A stretch of 64,000 bases of DNA. Source: Daejeonella lutea (lineage in GTDB: Bacteria > Bacteroidota > Bacteroidia > Sphingobacteriales > Sphingobacteriaceae). Below, piece by piece: positions 31,723-39,825 of the stretch. Every line of letters starts with the position of its first letter. Position 1 is the first letter of the stretch. The position numbers and the translations under genes were made by a program. Under the pieces are notes generated by a model that was not told the origin of the DNA, did not search any database, and saw only the letters and a program-made list of their open reading frames with translations. Location: contig NZ_FUYR01000001.1 in assembly GCF_900168015.1 (NCBI RefSeq), positions 866,943 through 930,942 on the forward strand, given 5' to 3'.

Positions 31723-33333
31723 TTAATTATCCTTCTGACCTGCAACAAATGGCTCTGGATTTTCGGAAATATTAAACGGGTTGAAGAAATATATCTTGTC
31801 TTTGCGAAATAATTCAAGGTGGCCTACAAGTCTGCTTTCGAACTGCTCATAGTTTTTATTAACATCATTGGTCCACGCTGATTCAGCTAGTGCGCTGATC
31901 CGCGGGAACAGCATGTGTTCGAGTTTTGTGATCGTCGGAATTCGTTCAGTCCACAAAGCGGCCTGTATTCCTTTTATCAGGCTGGCCTGCCCTGGGGTGT
32001 GTAGTTTGGATGGAGAAAAGTTATATACCCTATCGACAGGGTTAAATCCGCCCTCCCATCTTCTGCCAACCCGTTGACTGCTGTCCTGGACAAAATCGAA
32101 GTAAAGTGGCAGTCTTGGAGTAATTACCACGGGAAACTTCTTTGATAGCGCCAGTGCGAGCTGTTCAGGTTTATCGTGACGCCACCAGAAAATAATTGTA
32201 TTAGCCGGTGAAAGTTTGCTGCTCGCTGCCTCGTCCCACAACAAGACCTTAGAATTGATCTTTGCCAGCGAGTCAGCCATTCTTTGGATAAAATATTCCT
32301 CAACCGCTTTTAAGTCGCCCAGCTTTTTATCACTCATAAGCGACTGGACTTCATTATCCTTGCTCCATTGCTCGTTTCCAAAATGCACTTCGTCGCCGCC
32401 AAGGTGAACCATCCCCGAAGGAAAAAGAACGTTTGTTTCCTTGAGAATATTTGTAAGGTAATCGTATGTCGCCTTTTTCGCGGGATGGAAAGTGAAGTCG
32501 GGATATTTTTCGGATCCGCCCCCGCTAAATTCGGGATATGCCTTGTTAGCAGCAGCAGCATGGCCAGGCATATCTATTTCGGGAATTACAGTAATAAAAC
32601 GATCTGCGGCGTAAGCAATGATATCTTTAACATCTTCCTGTGTGTAATATTTTGCCGTCGCGGTTGGATCTATATGATTGCCAATGCCACCCACCAGAGT
32701 GAGTTTTGGATATTTCTTGATCTCAAGCCTCCATCCCGGTTCATCTGTAAGATGCCAGTGAAAACGGTTAAGTTTATAGAAAGCCATCCAATCGATGAGG
32801 AACTTTACTGTTTCTTTACCGAAAAATTGCCTCGACTCATCGAGCATCAGCCCTCGCCACTCATATTTCGGGGAATCAGTGATATCCCAGGCTGCAAGTG
32901 TAATCTCACCTCCCTTTGAAGGCGCCGTTCTCGCAAGTTGTAACAGAGAATTCAGGCCGTTAAATAAGCCCTCCTCTGTTCCTGACACAAGGCGTATCTC
33001 ATCGGGGCTGACTTTCAGCTGATAGGAACCAGGAACAGTGTAAGCGGTTTTAAGATGAGACAGAACTATTGCGGGAGCGCTTGCTTTTTGCTGAACACTT
33101 AGGGTGATCCCGGTGTGTTTAAGCAACTCTTGCTGTAAAAAAGCCGCACTGGCGCGGAGCGACTGATCATTAAGGATTATTGGTGTGTTCGATGAAAGCG
33201 TAAAACTGCCTTCGCCCTTTGCATATTTGTTGGGGAGAGGAATTAAAGGAACCTGTTGCGAAAAGGCTTTAGATGTAAGGAAAAGTGTCAGCAGCGAGAC
33301 AAGGGCAATCTTAGTGTTCAGCTTCAAAATCAT
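31723..33333 (-). CDS. GH20 beta-N-acetylhexosaminidase, secreted
   Basis: A 536-aa exported hydrolase (signal peptide 1-25, ending SKAFSQ). GH20b-type domain 40-150, then a (beta/alpha)8 barrel with the family markers YEWRGLMLDESRQFFGKETV, RFHWHLTDEPGWRLEI and the catalytic pair Asp314-Glu315 in HLGGDEVHFGNEQW; WDEA (about 366) and IIFWWRHDKP follow. It removes terminal GlcNAc or GalNAc from glycans in the periplasm or outside. It follows the GH13 gene, but a strong hairpin at 33376-33406 separates them, so its expression is partly independent. Confidence 0.93.
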   Translation of the reverse strand: MILKLNTKIALVSLLTLFLTSKAFSQQVPLIPLPNKYAKGEGSFTLSSNTPIILNDQSLRASAAFLQQELLKHTGITLSVQQKASAPAIVLSHLKTAYTVPGSYQLKVSPDEIRLVSGTEEGLFNGLNSLLQLARTAPSKGGEITLAAWDITDSPKYEWRGLMLDESRQFFGKETVKFLIDWMAFYKLNRFHWHLTDEPGWRLEIKKYPKLTLVGGIGNHIDPTATAKYYTQEDVKDIIAYAADRFITVIPEIDMPGHAAAANKAYPEFSGGGSEKYPDFTFHPAKKATYDYLTNILKETNVLFPSGMVHLGGDEVHFGNEQWSKDNEVQSLMSDKKLGDLKAVEEYFIQRMADSLAKINSKVLLWDEAASSKLSPANTIIFWWRHDKPEQLALALSKKFPVVITPRLPLYFDFVQDSSQRVGRRWEGGFNPVDRVYNFSPSKLHTPGQASLIKGIQAALWTERIPTITKLEHMLFPRISALAESAWTNDVNKNYEQFESRLVGHLELFRKDKIYFFNPFNISENPEPFVAGQKDN

Positions 33334-33375
33334 TAGTTAAACGGGTTAATCCTCCCAAACTTATGATTAATTCCT

Positions 33376-33406
33376 AAAAAAAATAGAAGCCCGGGGGCTT
33401 CTATTT
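33376..33406 (-). terminator. Terminator between GH13 and GH20 genes
   Basis: Perfect 12-bp stem AAATAGAAGCCC/GGGCTTCTATTT (33381-33392/33395-33406) with two-base loop, followed on the minus strand by a T7 tract. Confidence 0.82.
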
Positions 33407-33427
33407 CAGAGTGGACTAGACAAAAGA

Positions 33428-34993
33428 TCAGCGCTTTAGTATCAATGTGCTGTATGCCGGGACTTTCACGCTACTGTTTCTAATACTGGCGTCTTTGTTT
33501 TTGAATAAGATGTTTTTGTAGCCTTGAAGATTCTCAGGGAGATTCACATCCGCTTGAGCGCCGGAGAGGTTGTGCAATACGAGCACACTTTCATCAGGCG
33601 TGGTACGTACAAAGGAACATAGGGCGGCATTTTCCAGCTTTACTGGCTGTAACTCTCCGTAGGTAAGTGCTTTGCTTGTATTTCTGACCTGGATGAATGT
33701 CTTGTAATGATTAAACATTGAAGATTTGTCCTTAATCTGCTGTGCGGCGGATACCACTGCTGAATCAGTCCCATAACGCGGAACTATCCAGGTAGCACGC
33801 GATTTGTCCTTCGCTTTAGCATCCCATAAAAATGGTTCTCTTATATTCTGATCCGGTTTTTTACCTGGCATTCCGATTTCTTCGCCATAATACAGATACG
33901 GCGATCCTGGAAGGGTTAAAAGAAGTGCGGCAGCCATTTTCGCCTTGTCGGGATTATTGTTCACCATGCTCATGATCCGGTTCTGATCATGATTGGTGAT
34001 GAAAGTTGCATCTACGTACTCCGGGTTAATGGTTTGATAGAAATCCCTTATTTTTTTATGATCAGCGGTTAGAGCACCCTCCTTTTCTTCGTTTACTGCT
34101 TTCGTAATAGCAGCACCCATATCAAAATTGAATAATGCAGGCAGTCCTTTCATGTATGGACCAACGATTTCGGCAGGTGCCCAAACTTCACCCACCAGAT
34201 ATACATCCTTATTAACTTTCTGCATTTCATTGCGGAAGTAAACCCACCATTGGTGGTTGTCTTTCGGACGTTCATCAGGGAAAATATGCCGGGCAGCATC
34301 AAGCCTGAATCCATCGACCTTTACTTCAGATAACCAAAAGCGACCCACTTTGAAAATCTCTTCACGAAGTTTAGGGTTATCAAAGTTCAAATCGGGCATG
34401 CTGCCTCCGAAATATGAATAATATAAATAATCGCTATTAGGAACTTTAACCCAGCGATTACGGTTATTCGAATCTCCGGCAATAATTCTGCCTTCAACAG
34501 TTGTTTGGGGATCATCTTTATGGGTCCAGACATAATAATCACGATATGGACTGTTGGGATTGGATCTGGCGTCTACAAACCAGGGATGAGATCTGCTGGA
34601 ATGATTAATCACCATATCCATTATCACTTTAATATTTCTTTTATGCGCTTCAGCAATAAATTCCTTGAAATCTGCCAGGGTCCCGTAATCAGGGTGAATA
34701 TCATAATAGTCGGTGACATCGTATTTATGATAAGACGGTGAAGGATTCATCGGCATCAACCAAATGCCCTCAACCCCTAAATCTTTCAGATAATCTAGTT
34801 TTGACGTCATCCCTTTAATATCACCCTTTCCATTCCCGTCGGAGTCCGCAAAGGACTGGACAAAGATTTCATATGACACTCCTCTAGGCCAGACGCTCAC
34901 ATTAGAGTTTTGCTGAGCATTTAATAAACTAATTGATGACGTTAAGAACAAAAGGCATATGGCAGCGGCTTTCAAAACAAATAATTTCTTCAT
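33428..34993 (-). CDS. Secreted GH13 alpha-amylase
   Basis: A 521-aa exported alpha-glucan hydrolase (signal peptide about 1-26, no lipobox). GH13 regions: DMVINHSS (126-133), VDGFRLDAARH (nucleophile Asp232), YLVGEVWAP (acid/base Glu269), and FITNHDQNR (Asp336). The barrel opens YEIFVQSFADSDGNGKGD and the C-terminal beta domain is complete. Family GH13 with maltose/oligosaccharide products is expected. It is 60 bp downstream of susD with a 12-bp hairpin in between, so in the susCD operon. Confidence 0.93.
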   Translation of the reverse strand: MKKLFVLKAAAICLLFLTSSISLLNAQQNSNVSVWPRGVSYEIFVQSFADSDGNGKGDIKGMTSKLDYLKDLGVEGIWLMPMNPSPSYHKYDVTDYYDIHPDYGTLADFKEFIAEAHKRNIKVIMDMVINHSSRSHPWFVDARSNPNSPYRDYYVWTHKDDPQTTVEGRIIAGDSNNRNRWVKVPNSDYLYYSYFGGSMPDLNFDNPKLREEIFKVGRFWLSEVKVDGFRLDAARHIFPDERPKDNHQWWVYFRNEMQKVNKDVYLVGEVWAPAEIVGPYMKGLPALFNFDMGAAITKAVNEEKEGALTADHKKIRDFYQTINPEYVDATFITNHDQNRIMSMVNNNPDKAKMAAALLLTLPGSPYLYYGEEIGMPGKKPDQNIREPFLWDAKAKDKSRATWIVPRYGTDSAVVSAAQQIKDKSSMFNHYKTFIQVRNTSKALTYGELQPVKLENAALCSFVRTTPDESVLVLHNLSGAQADVNLPENLQGYKNILFKNKDASIRNSSVKVPAYSTLILKR

Positions 34994-35006
34994 AAGTTGA
35001 ATTTAA

Positions 35007-35039
35007 AAGACTGGTGCATTTTGTTTCTGCACCAGTCTT
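35007..35039 (-). promoter_or_regulatory. Intercistronic hairpin between susD and GH13 genes
   Basis: Perfect 12-bp stem AAGACTGGTGCA/TGCACCAGTCTT, loop of 9. On the minus strand it is followed by TTTTAAAT, so it may act as a partial terminator or 3' protector that keeps susCD transcript above GH13 transcript. Confidence 0.6.
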
Positions 35040-35053
35040 GTTAAGTTTATTTT

Positions 35054-36463
35054 TTAATTCAGTCCAATCGTTGGATTTCCGCTCTGCTCTTCATCAGGAA
35101 TCTGGAAAAGAAGTTTGCGCGAATCCCAGGCATCTCCCCGAACAGGCAATTTAAGACGTTTAAGTTCGTGCAGGCGTTCTCCCCGCAGGCCAAGTTCCAG
35201 GCGACGTTCCGAGCGAACTGCTGCGATAATTGCATCTTTTCCAAGGGCAACAGTGGTTTTTGGAGATCCATATGCCCTGGATTCAATTTTATTCAACCAT
35301 AATACGGCATTGGTCAGGTCGGCCGGAGTTCCTGAAGTTGCGAGTGCTTCTGCATAGATCAGGATTAGCTCATCAAAGCCGGCAATGATTCCATCCATAT
35401 GGGTGTAGTCAAATTTGGTTGAATAAACAATATTGCTTTTGGTCACATAGTATCGAGTCCGTCTGGCATCACCAGCAGGATGAGCTGCGACAAGGCTTGG
35501 TGAAGGTGTCCATTGCGGAATAGGGTTCGTGGTATTATTCGAACGGTAATTGCCACGTATTGATCCCCAAGAATCATCAGATGTAGCACTACTTGGGATC
35601 ATGAATATCACTTCTTTAGTGGTTCCCTTTAATTGAGCCCGTGAATATTTCGCGGTCATATCTGCGTCCAACTCGTATTTGCCTGATTCCATTAGAGGCT
35701 TAGCTTCCGCAGCGGCATTTGCCATATCTCCTTTATAAAAATACACCTTGGCCAACAGTGCTTTTGCTGCATCAGGAGTGGCAAAACCACCGTTGTATGT
35801 ACGGGTAGCTGGCAGGTTTGCTGCTGCAATTTTAAGGTCTGCAATTACACTGTTATATACTTCGTCCACCGTAGCACGTGGCAAGGCCAGGTATGATTCA
35901 GCAATAGTTGTTGTACCCCTGGTGCGAATTGGAACTCCCATATTCGCTGTTCCTTTTGTGTTATCTGCGTAAGGCAAACCAAAATATCTTACCAGATGGA
36001 AGTGGCCCAGTCCCCGGATATACGCGGCGTCTCCTTTAAGGGTATTCGCCAACGGAGTTGTTGCTCCACCTAGGATGGCATCTGCCAAAGCACTTGATGC
36101 AGCTATGTTAGCCCTGTTTATAGCGCTGTACGTCCCTCCCCAGATTGTTCGTCCAGGCGGATTGAAAAGGTCCATTGAGTGATTGGCGATCTGTGACCAG
36201 TCGAAAGTACTGTTAGTAGTCGTCGCGTCATCCGCAATCACATCACCAGCAACCAAAGCAGTTCCGCCCATAAAACCTGCACCACGAACCTGGGTGTATG
36301 CTGATCCCATAAGTTTCTGAAGATCTTCTGGGGTCTTTATCGCATCATCTGTGATAACATTATTCGTCGGCTTTACGTCAAGGAAATCCATATCCTCGCA
36401 GGAAGCAAGCAGGAAAACTGATCCAGCCAGGAGCGTAGTTATTTTATATTTTAATATTTTCAT
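35054..36463 (-). CDS. SusD/RagB-family nutrient-binding outer-membrane lipoprotein
   Basis: A 469-aa lipoprotein from the ATG at 36463 (MKILKYKITTLLAGSVFLLASC; lipobox Cys), chosen over the frame to 36487, which overlaps susC. SusD blocks: PTNNVITDDAIKTPEDLQKL (start of the mature part), GDAAYIRGLGHFHLVRYFGL (about 140-160), TPDAAKALLAKVYFYKGDMA and the terminal RSERRLELGLRGERLHELKR. It binds glycans at the surface and closes the SusC barrel. It follows susC by 10 bp. The binding specificity cannot be read from sequence. Confidence 0.94.
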   Translation of the reverse strand: MKILKYKITTLLAGSVFLLASCEDMDFLDVKPTNNVITDDAIKTPEDLQKLMGSAYTQVRGAGFMGGTALVAGDVIADDATTTNSTFDWSQIANHSMDLFNPPGRTIWGGTYSAINRANIAASSALADAILGGATTPLANTLKGDAAYIRGLGHFHLVRYFGLPYADNTKGTANMGVPIRTRGTTTIAESYLALPRATVDEVYNSVIADLKIAAANLPATRTYNGGFATPDAAKALLAKVYFYKGDMANAAAEAKPLMESGKYELDADMTAKYSRAQLKGTTKEVIFMIPSSATSDDSWGSIRGNYRSNNTTNPIPQWTPSPSLVAAHPAGDARRTRYYVTKSNIVYSTKFDYTHMDGIIAGFDELILIYAEALATSGTPADLTNAVLWLNKIESRAYGSPKTTVALGKDAIIAAVRSERRLELGLRGERLHELKRLKLPVRGDAWDSRKLLFQIPDEEQSGNPTIGLN

Positions 36464-36473
36464 GTTCTTGTAG

Positions 36474-39400
36474 TTATAGGTTAACATTTAATCCCAGGGT
36501 AAAACCTCGTGACTGAGGAGTTGTAAGGTAGCTTACATTAGCGCTAAGATTTCGCTGCTGGGCATTTCCCAGGTCGCGATAAATCTCTGGATCTCCCGGA
36601 AATTTGGTGATGGTAAACAGATTACTTGCTGATAAAGAAAGTCTGGCACTGGAAAGCTTTAGTCTTTTAACAAGCGTTGTTGGAAATGTATAGCCCAGAT
36701 TTACAGTCTTTAAACGGAAATAGCTTCCATCATAAAGTGTCTCGGTAGTATTTCTCACGCGCTCAAGTCCGCTTGAACCCAGCGTGAGTCTGGCCACGTC
36801 AGTAACATCCCCCGGCTTTTGCCATCTCTGCAAAGCTCTCTTCTTCAAATTCCATGCGCCTATATTATTCATCTGGAATTTATCAGCATCATCATAGATG
36901 CTTCCCCCTACCTGGAATGATCCCATAAAACCGAAATCAATGTTTTTCCAGGAGAACCTGTTCTCGATACCGCCGATGAAATCCGGGTAAGGCTGGCCTA
37001 CAACCTGTCGGTCGCGCTGAGAATTATAAACCTTGGTTGTACCGTTAGGCTTTTTTGTAATTGGGTCAAGCATTTCATAAACAGGCATTCCATCTGCCGG
37101 ATCTATATAAAGTGTTTTAACAAGGAAGTTAGTACTGATTGGCTGACCGACTATAACACGGGTGTCACCTACACCGCCAAGAGCATCGGGGCTTGCTGTT
37201 CCAACATCGATAACTTTGTTGGTATTTCGAGCGAGATTCAAATCTGTCGACCATGTGAAGTTCTTCTTAACAATATTCTTTGAGTTAAGGCTAATCTCCA
37301 CACCTTCGTTACGGAGCTTGCCTACGTTAGCAAGAACTGATCCCTGGCCTGTTGAAGTCGGGGTTCTCACGCCTAAAAACAAATCCTTTGCATTATTCAC
37401 ATAATACGCAAGCTCTCCGGTGAGTCTGTTATTCAAGAAACCATATTCCAGGGCGGCATCATACTTGGTGGTTGTCTCCCATTTTAAATCTGGATTAGCC
37501 AGGGCGTTGATTGTCCAGAATTGCTGGCCATTGTAAATGTTAGTGTTCTGAACATTGGTTGTTCCCCATTGAGCGTAATTGCCAATTTCAGCGTTTCCTG
37601 TAAGTCCGTAACCCGCCTTAAGCTTAAGATAACTCAATGCTTTGGCAGATTTCATGAAATTTTCTTCGGTAATTATCCAGGCTGCAGAAACTGCGGGAAA
37701 TGTTCCGAACTTATTGTTCACACCAAATCGCGACGACCCATCGCGGCGTACAGTACCTGTGAAGATATATTTATCTTTCAGCGTATAGTTAACTCTCCCG
37801 AATAGTGAGATAAATGTGTATTCAGATGGAACGGCTATTGTAAGCCTGTTATTGGTGTTTTGAGTGCCATCAGGATTTACTTCTGCCGGAAGTGCCGGGT
37901 TATTGTACAGCCAGTCCTCCTTACCCGGATCGAATGTTACGTTGCGGGTTTTTCCACCGGTAGTATACTTTAATTGTTCAGTACCAGCCATGAAACGGAA
38001 GCGGTGAACTTTATTCAGGTCAAGGGAATAGTTCAAAAGCGCTTTTGTGTTCCAATTTGTCAGGTATGATCGGCCATCTGAAGCAGTAGGTGTTGGACTT
38101 ACAACTGACGTTGTTAACGCATAATTGCTGTTATCACTGTAGTCAAGATTTCCTTCCAGACGCAGCGAAAGATTTTTCAGGAAAGTAACATCTGTGAAAA
38201 GATTTGAAAGCGTTCTTCCACCCCAGGCTTTACGCGTTCTTTGTTCAATCTGAGCAACAGGATTGGCCGAAACAGGCGGGGTATACAATGATCCATCGGC
38301 ATTATAGGCCGGAAAATACGGAAGGGCATTAGATATCGCCAAACCGTAACCTCCATCCCAGGCATTGGGGATCACGTTACGCCTTGTGCTCGAGTAGGAA
38401 ATATTCCCCCCCACTTTTAGAAACTTGAAGGGATTATAGTCCAGATTCAAACGCGCACTATTTCGGTTGAATGCGTCATTCACAAGGAATGACTTTTCGT
38501 TTACATTGGAAAGTCCCAGGTAAGCTATGAACTTTTCAGTTCCGCCACTAATAGAGAAATCGTTAAAAGTGGAAAGCCCAGTCTGCACAACAAGGGATGC
38601 CCAGTCTGTATTAGTTTTCAGTGCTTCTGACTCAACGACGTTCCCAGGCAATGGACGTGTTGCCGGCGCACCTGTAGGGTTAAATTTAAAATCGTTTGCA
38701 ACGGCTTCCTTGTAAAGCGTTATAAATTCCTGTGTATTTAACATCTCCGGACCTGCCGTAAGATTAGAAGTTGCAAGCCTGCTGGCGAAATTGATACGCG
38801 GCTTGCCTTTTTGCCCTCTCTTGGTAGTAATTAGTACTACACCGTTTGCACCCCTAGAACCGTAGATTGCTGCAGCAGATGCATCCTTTAAAATTTCAAT
38901 GCTTTCTATATCATTTGTGTTGATAGATGCAAGCGGGTTAACATTATTAGCACCGTACGTACCGGCTACATTGGGAATAGGGATACCATCCATTACATAA
39001 AGTGGCTCTCCCCCTGCAGTAATAGATCCTGTTCCGCGGATACGGATCTGAGCCCCTGACCCTGCCATACCGGTCGACTGAATTACCTGAACTCCCGCTG
39101 CGCGGCCCTGCAAGGCTGCATCAAACGATCCGACCGGAACGGTGGATAGCACCGAGTTATCAATTCTTGCAATAGAACCTGTTACGTCACGACGGTTCTG
39201 TACACCATACCCTACCACAACAACTTCGTTGAGGTCCATATTTTCAGCCCTTAGACTGATGTTTATTGTCGATTGATCACCAACTTTAATTTCCTGACGG
39301 GTGAAGCTTATCATATTAAATATTAGAACTGCTTCCTTATCGGGCACCATTATTGAATAGTTTCCGTTAGCATCAGTGGAAGTCCCGCGGTTGGTACCTT

Positions 39401-39593
39401 TTACACTAACTGATACTCCGGGCAAGCCGGCACCGTTTTCTGTTACCTGGCCCTTAATACTTTTTTGAGCAAAGGCAACATTTGAAACACATAATACAAA
39501 CGCGAAAAGCAATAGCTTTTTTAGGAGCTTTGCATAGCTTTGCTGTTCTGTTCGTCCAGAAAGCGGAGAACCAGAAGAGTAGAATTTCATCAT
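36474..39593 (-). CDS. SusC/RagA-family TonB-linked outer-membrane transporter
   Basis: A 1039-aa outer-membrane transporter. After the signal peptide (to about 43) comes a carboxypeptidase-regulatory-like domain, SIKGQVTENGAGLPGVSVSV (about 44-63), a TonB box region, the plug with YGVQNRRDVTGSIARIDNSV and SIEILKDASAAAIYGSRGAN (conserved SusC motif), and a C-terminal beta-barrel ending in GFTLGLNVNL with final aromatic-hydrophobic strand. Partner of the SusD gene 10 bp downstream; both import oligosaccharides, energised by TonB-ExbBD. Divergent from a GH35 gene. No SusE/SusF gene follows. Confidence 0.95.
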   Translation of the reverse strand: MMKFYSSGSPLSGRTEQQSYAKLLKKLLLFAFVLCVSNVAFAQKSIKGQVTENGAGLPGVSVSVKGTNRGTSTDANGNYSIMVPDKEAVLIFNMISFTRQEIKVGDQSTINISLRAENMDLNEVVVVGYGVQNRRDVTGSIARIDNSVLSTVPVGSFDAALQGRAAGVQVIQSTGMAGSGAQIRIRGTGSITAGGEPLYVMDGIPIPNVAGTYGANNVNPLASINTNDIESIEILKDASAAAIYGSRGANGVVLITTKRGQKGKPRINFASRLATSNLTAGPEMLNTQEFITLYKEAVANDFKFNPTGAPATRPLPGNVVESEALKTNTDWASLVVQTGLSTFNDFSISGGTEKFIAYLGLSNVNEKSFLVNDAFNRNSARLNLDYNPFKFLKVGGNISYSSTRRNVIPNAWDGGYGLAISNALPYFPAYNADGSLYTPPVSANPVAQIEQRTRKAWGGRTLSNLFTDVTFLKNLSLRLEGNLDYSDNSNYALTTSVVSPTPTASDGRSYLTNWNTKALLNYSLDLNKVHRFRFMAGTEQLKYTTGGKTRNVTFDPGKEDWLYNNPALPAEVNPDGTQNTNNRLTIAVPSEYTFISLFGRVNYTLKDKYIFTGTVRRDGSSRFGVNNKFGTFPAVSAAWIITEENFMKSAKALSYLKLKAGYGLTGNAEIGNYAQWGTTNVQNTNIYNGQQFWTINALANPDLKWETTTKYDAALEYGFLNNRLTGELAYYVNNAKDLFLGVRTPTSTGQGSVLANVGKLRNEGVEISLNSKNIVKKNFTWSTDLNLARNTNKVIDVGTASPDALGGVGDTRVIVGQPISTNFLVKTLYIDPADGMPVYEMLDPITKKPNGTTKVYNSQRDRQVVGQPYPDFIGGIENRFSWKNIDFGFMGSFQVGGSIYDDADKFQMNNIGAWNLKKRALQRWQKPGDVTDVARLTLGSSGLERVRNTTETLYDGSYFRLKTVNLGYTFPTTLVKRLKLSSARLSLSASNLFTITKFPGDPEIYRDLGNAQQRNLSANVSYLTTPQSRGFTLGLNVNL

Positions 39594-39825
39594 AGTTGAA
39601 TTAAATTAGTTAGCATTTAATGATTAAGTTTTATGTGTAAACTTTAAAGAACTACCTTGAAAAAATGATTTCAGAGAGGTTAAGGTTTATTCACTTTTAC
39701 CTAATGTATATTGATTTTAATCGAAAGACGTCCCACTTCATAAGTATTTAAACAAAACACCTTTCCTCACATAAGTGAATATTAATCAATTACTTATTGT
39801 GTTAAAAAGGAACTAACATCCTAAA

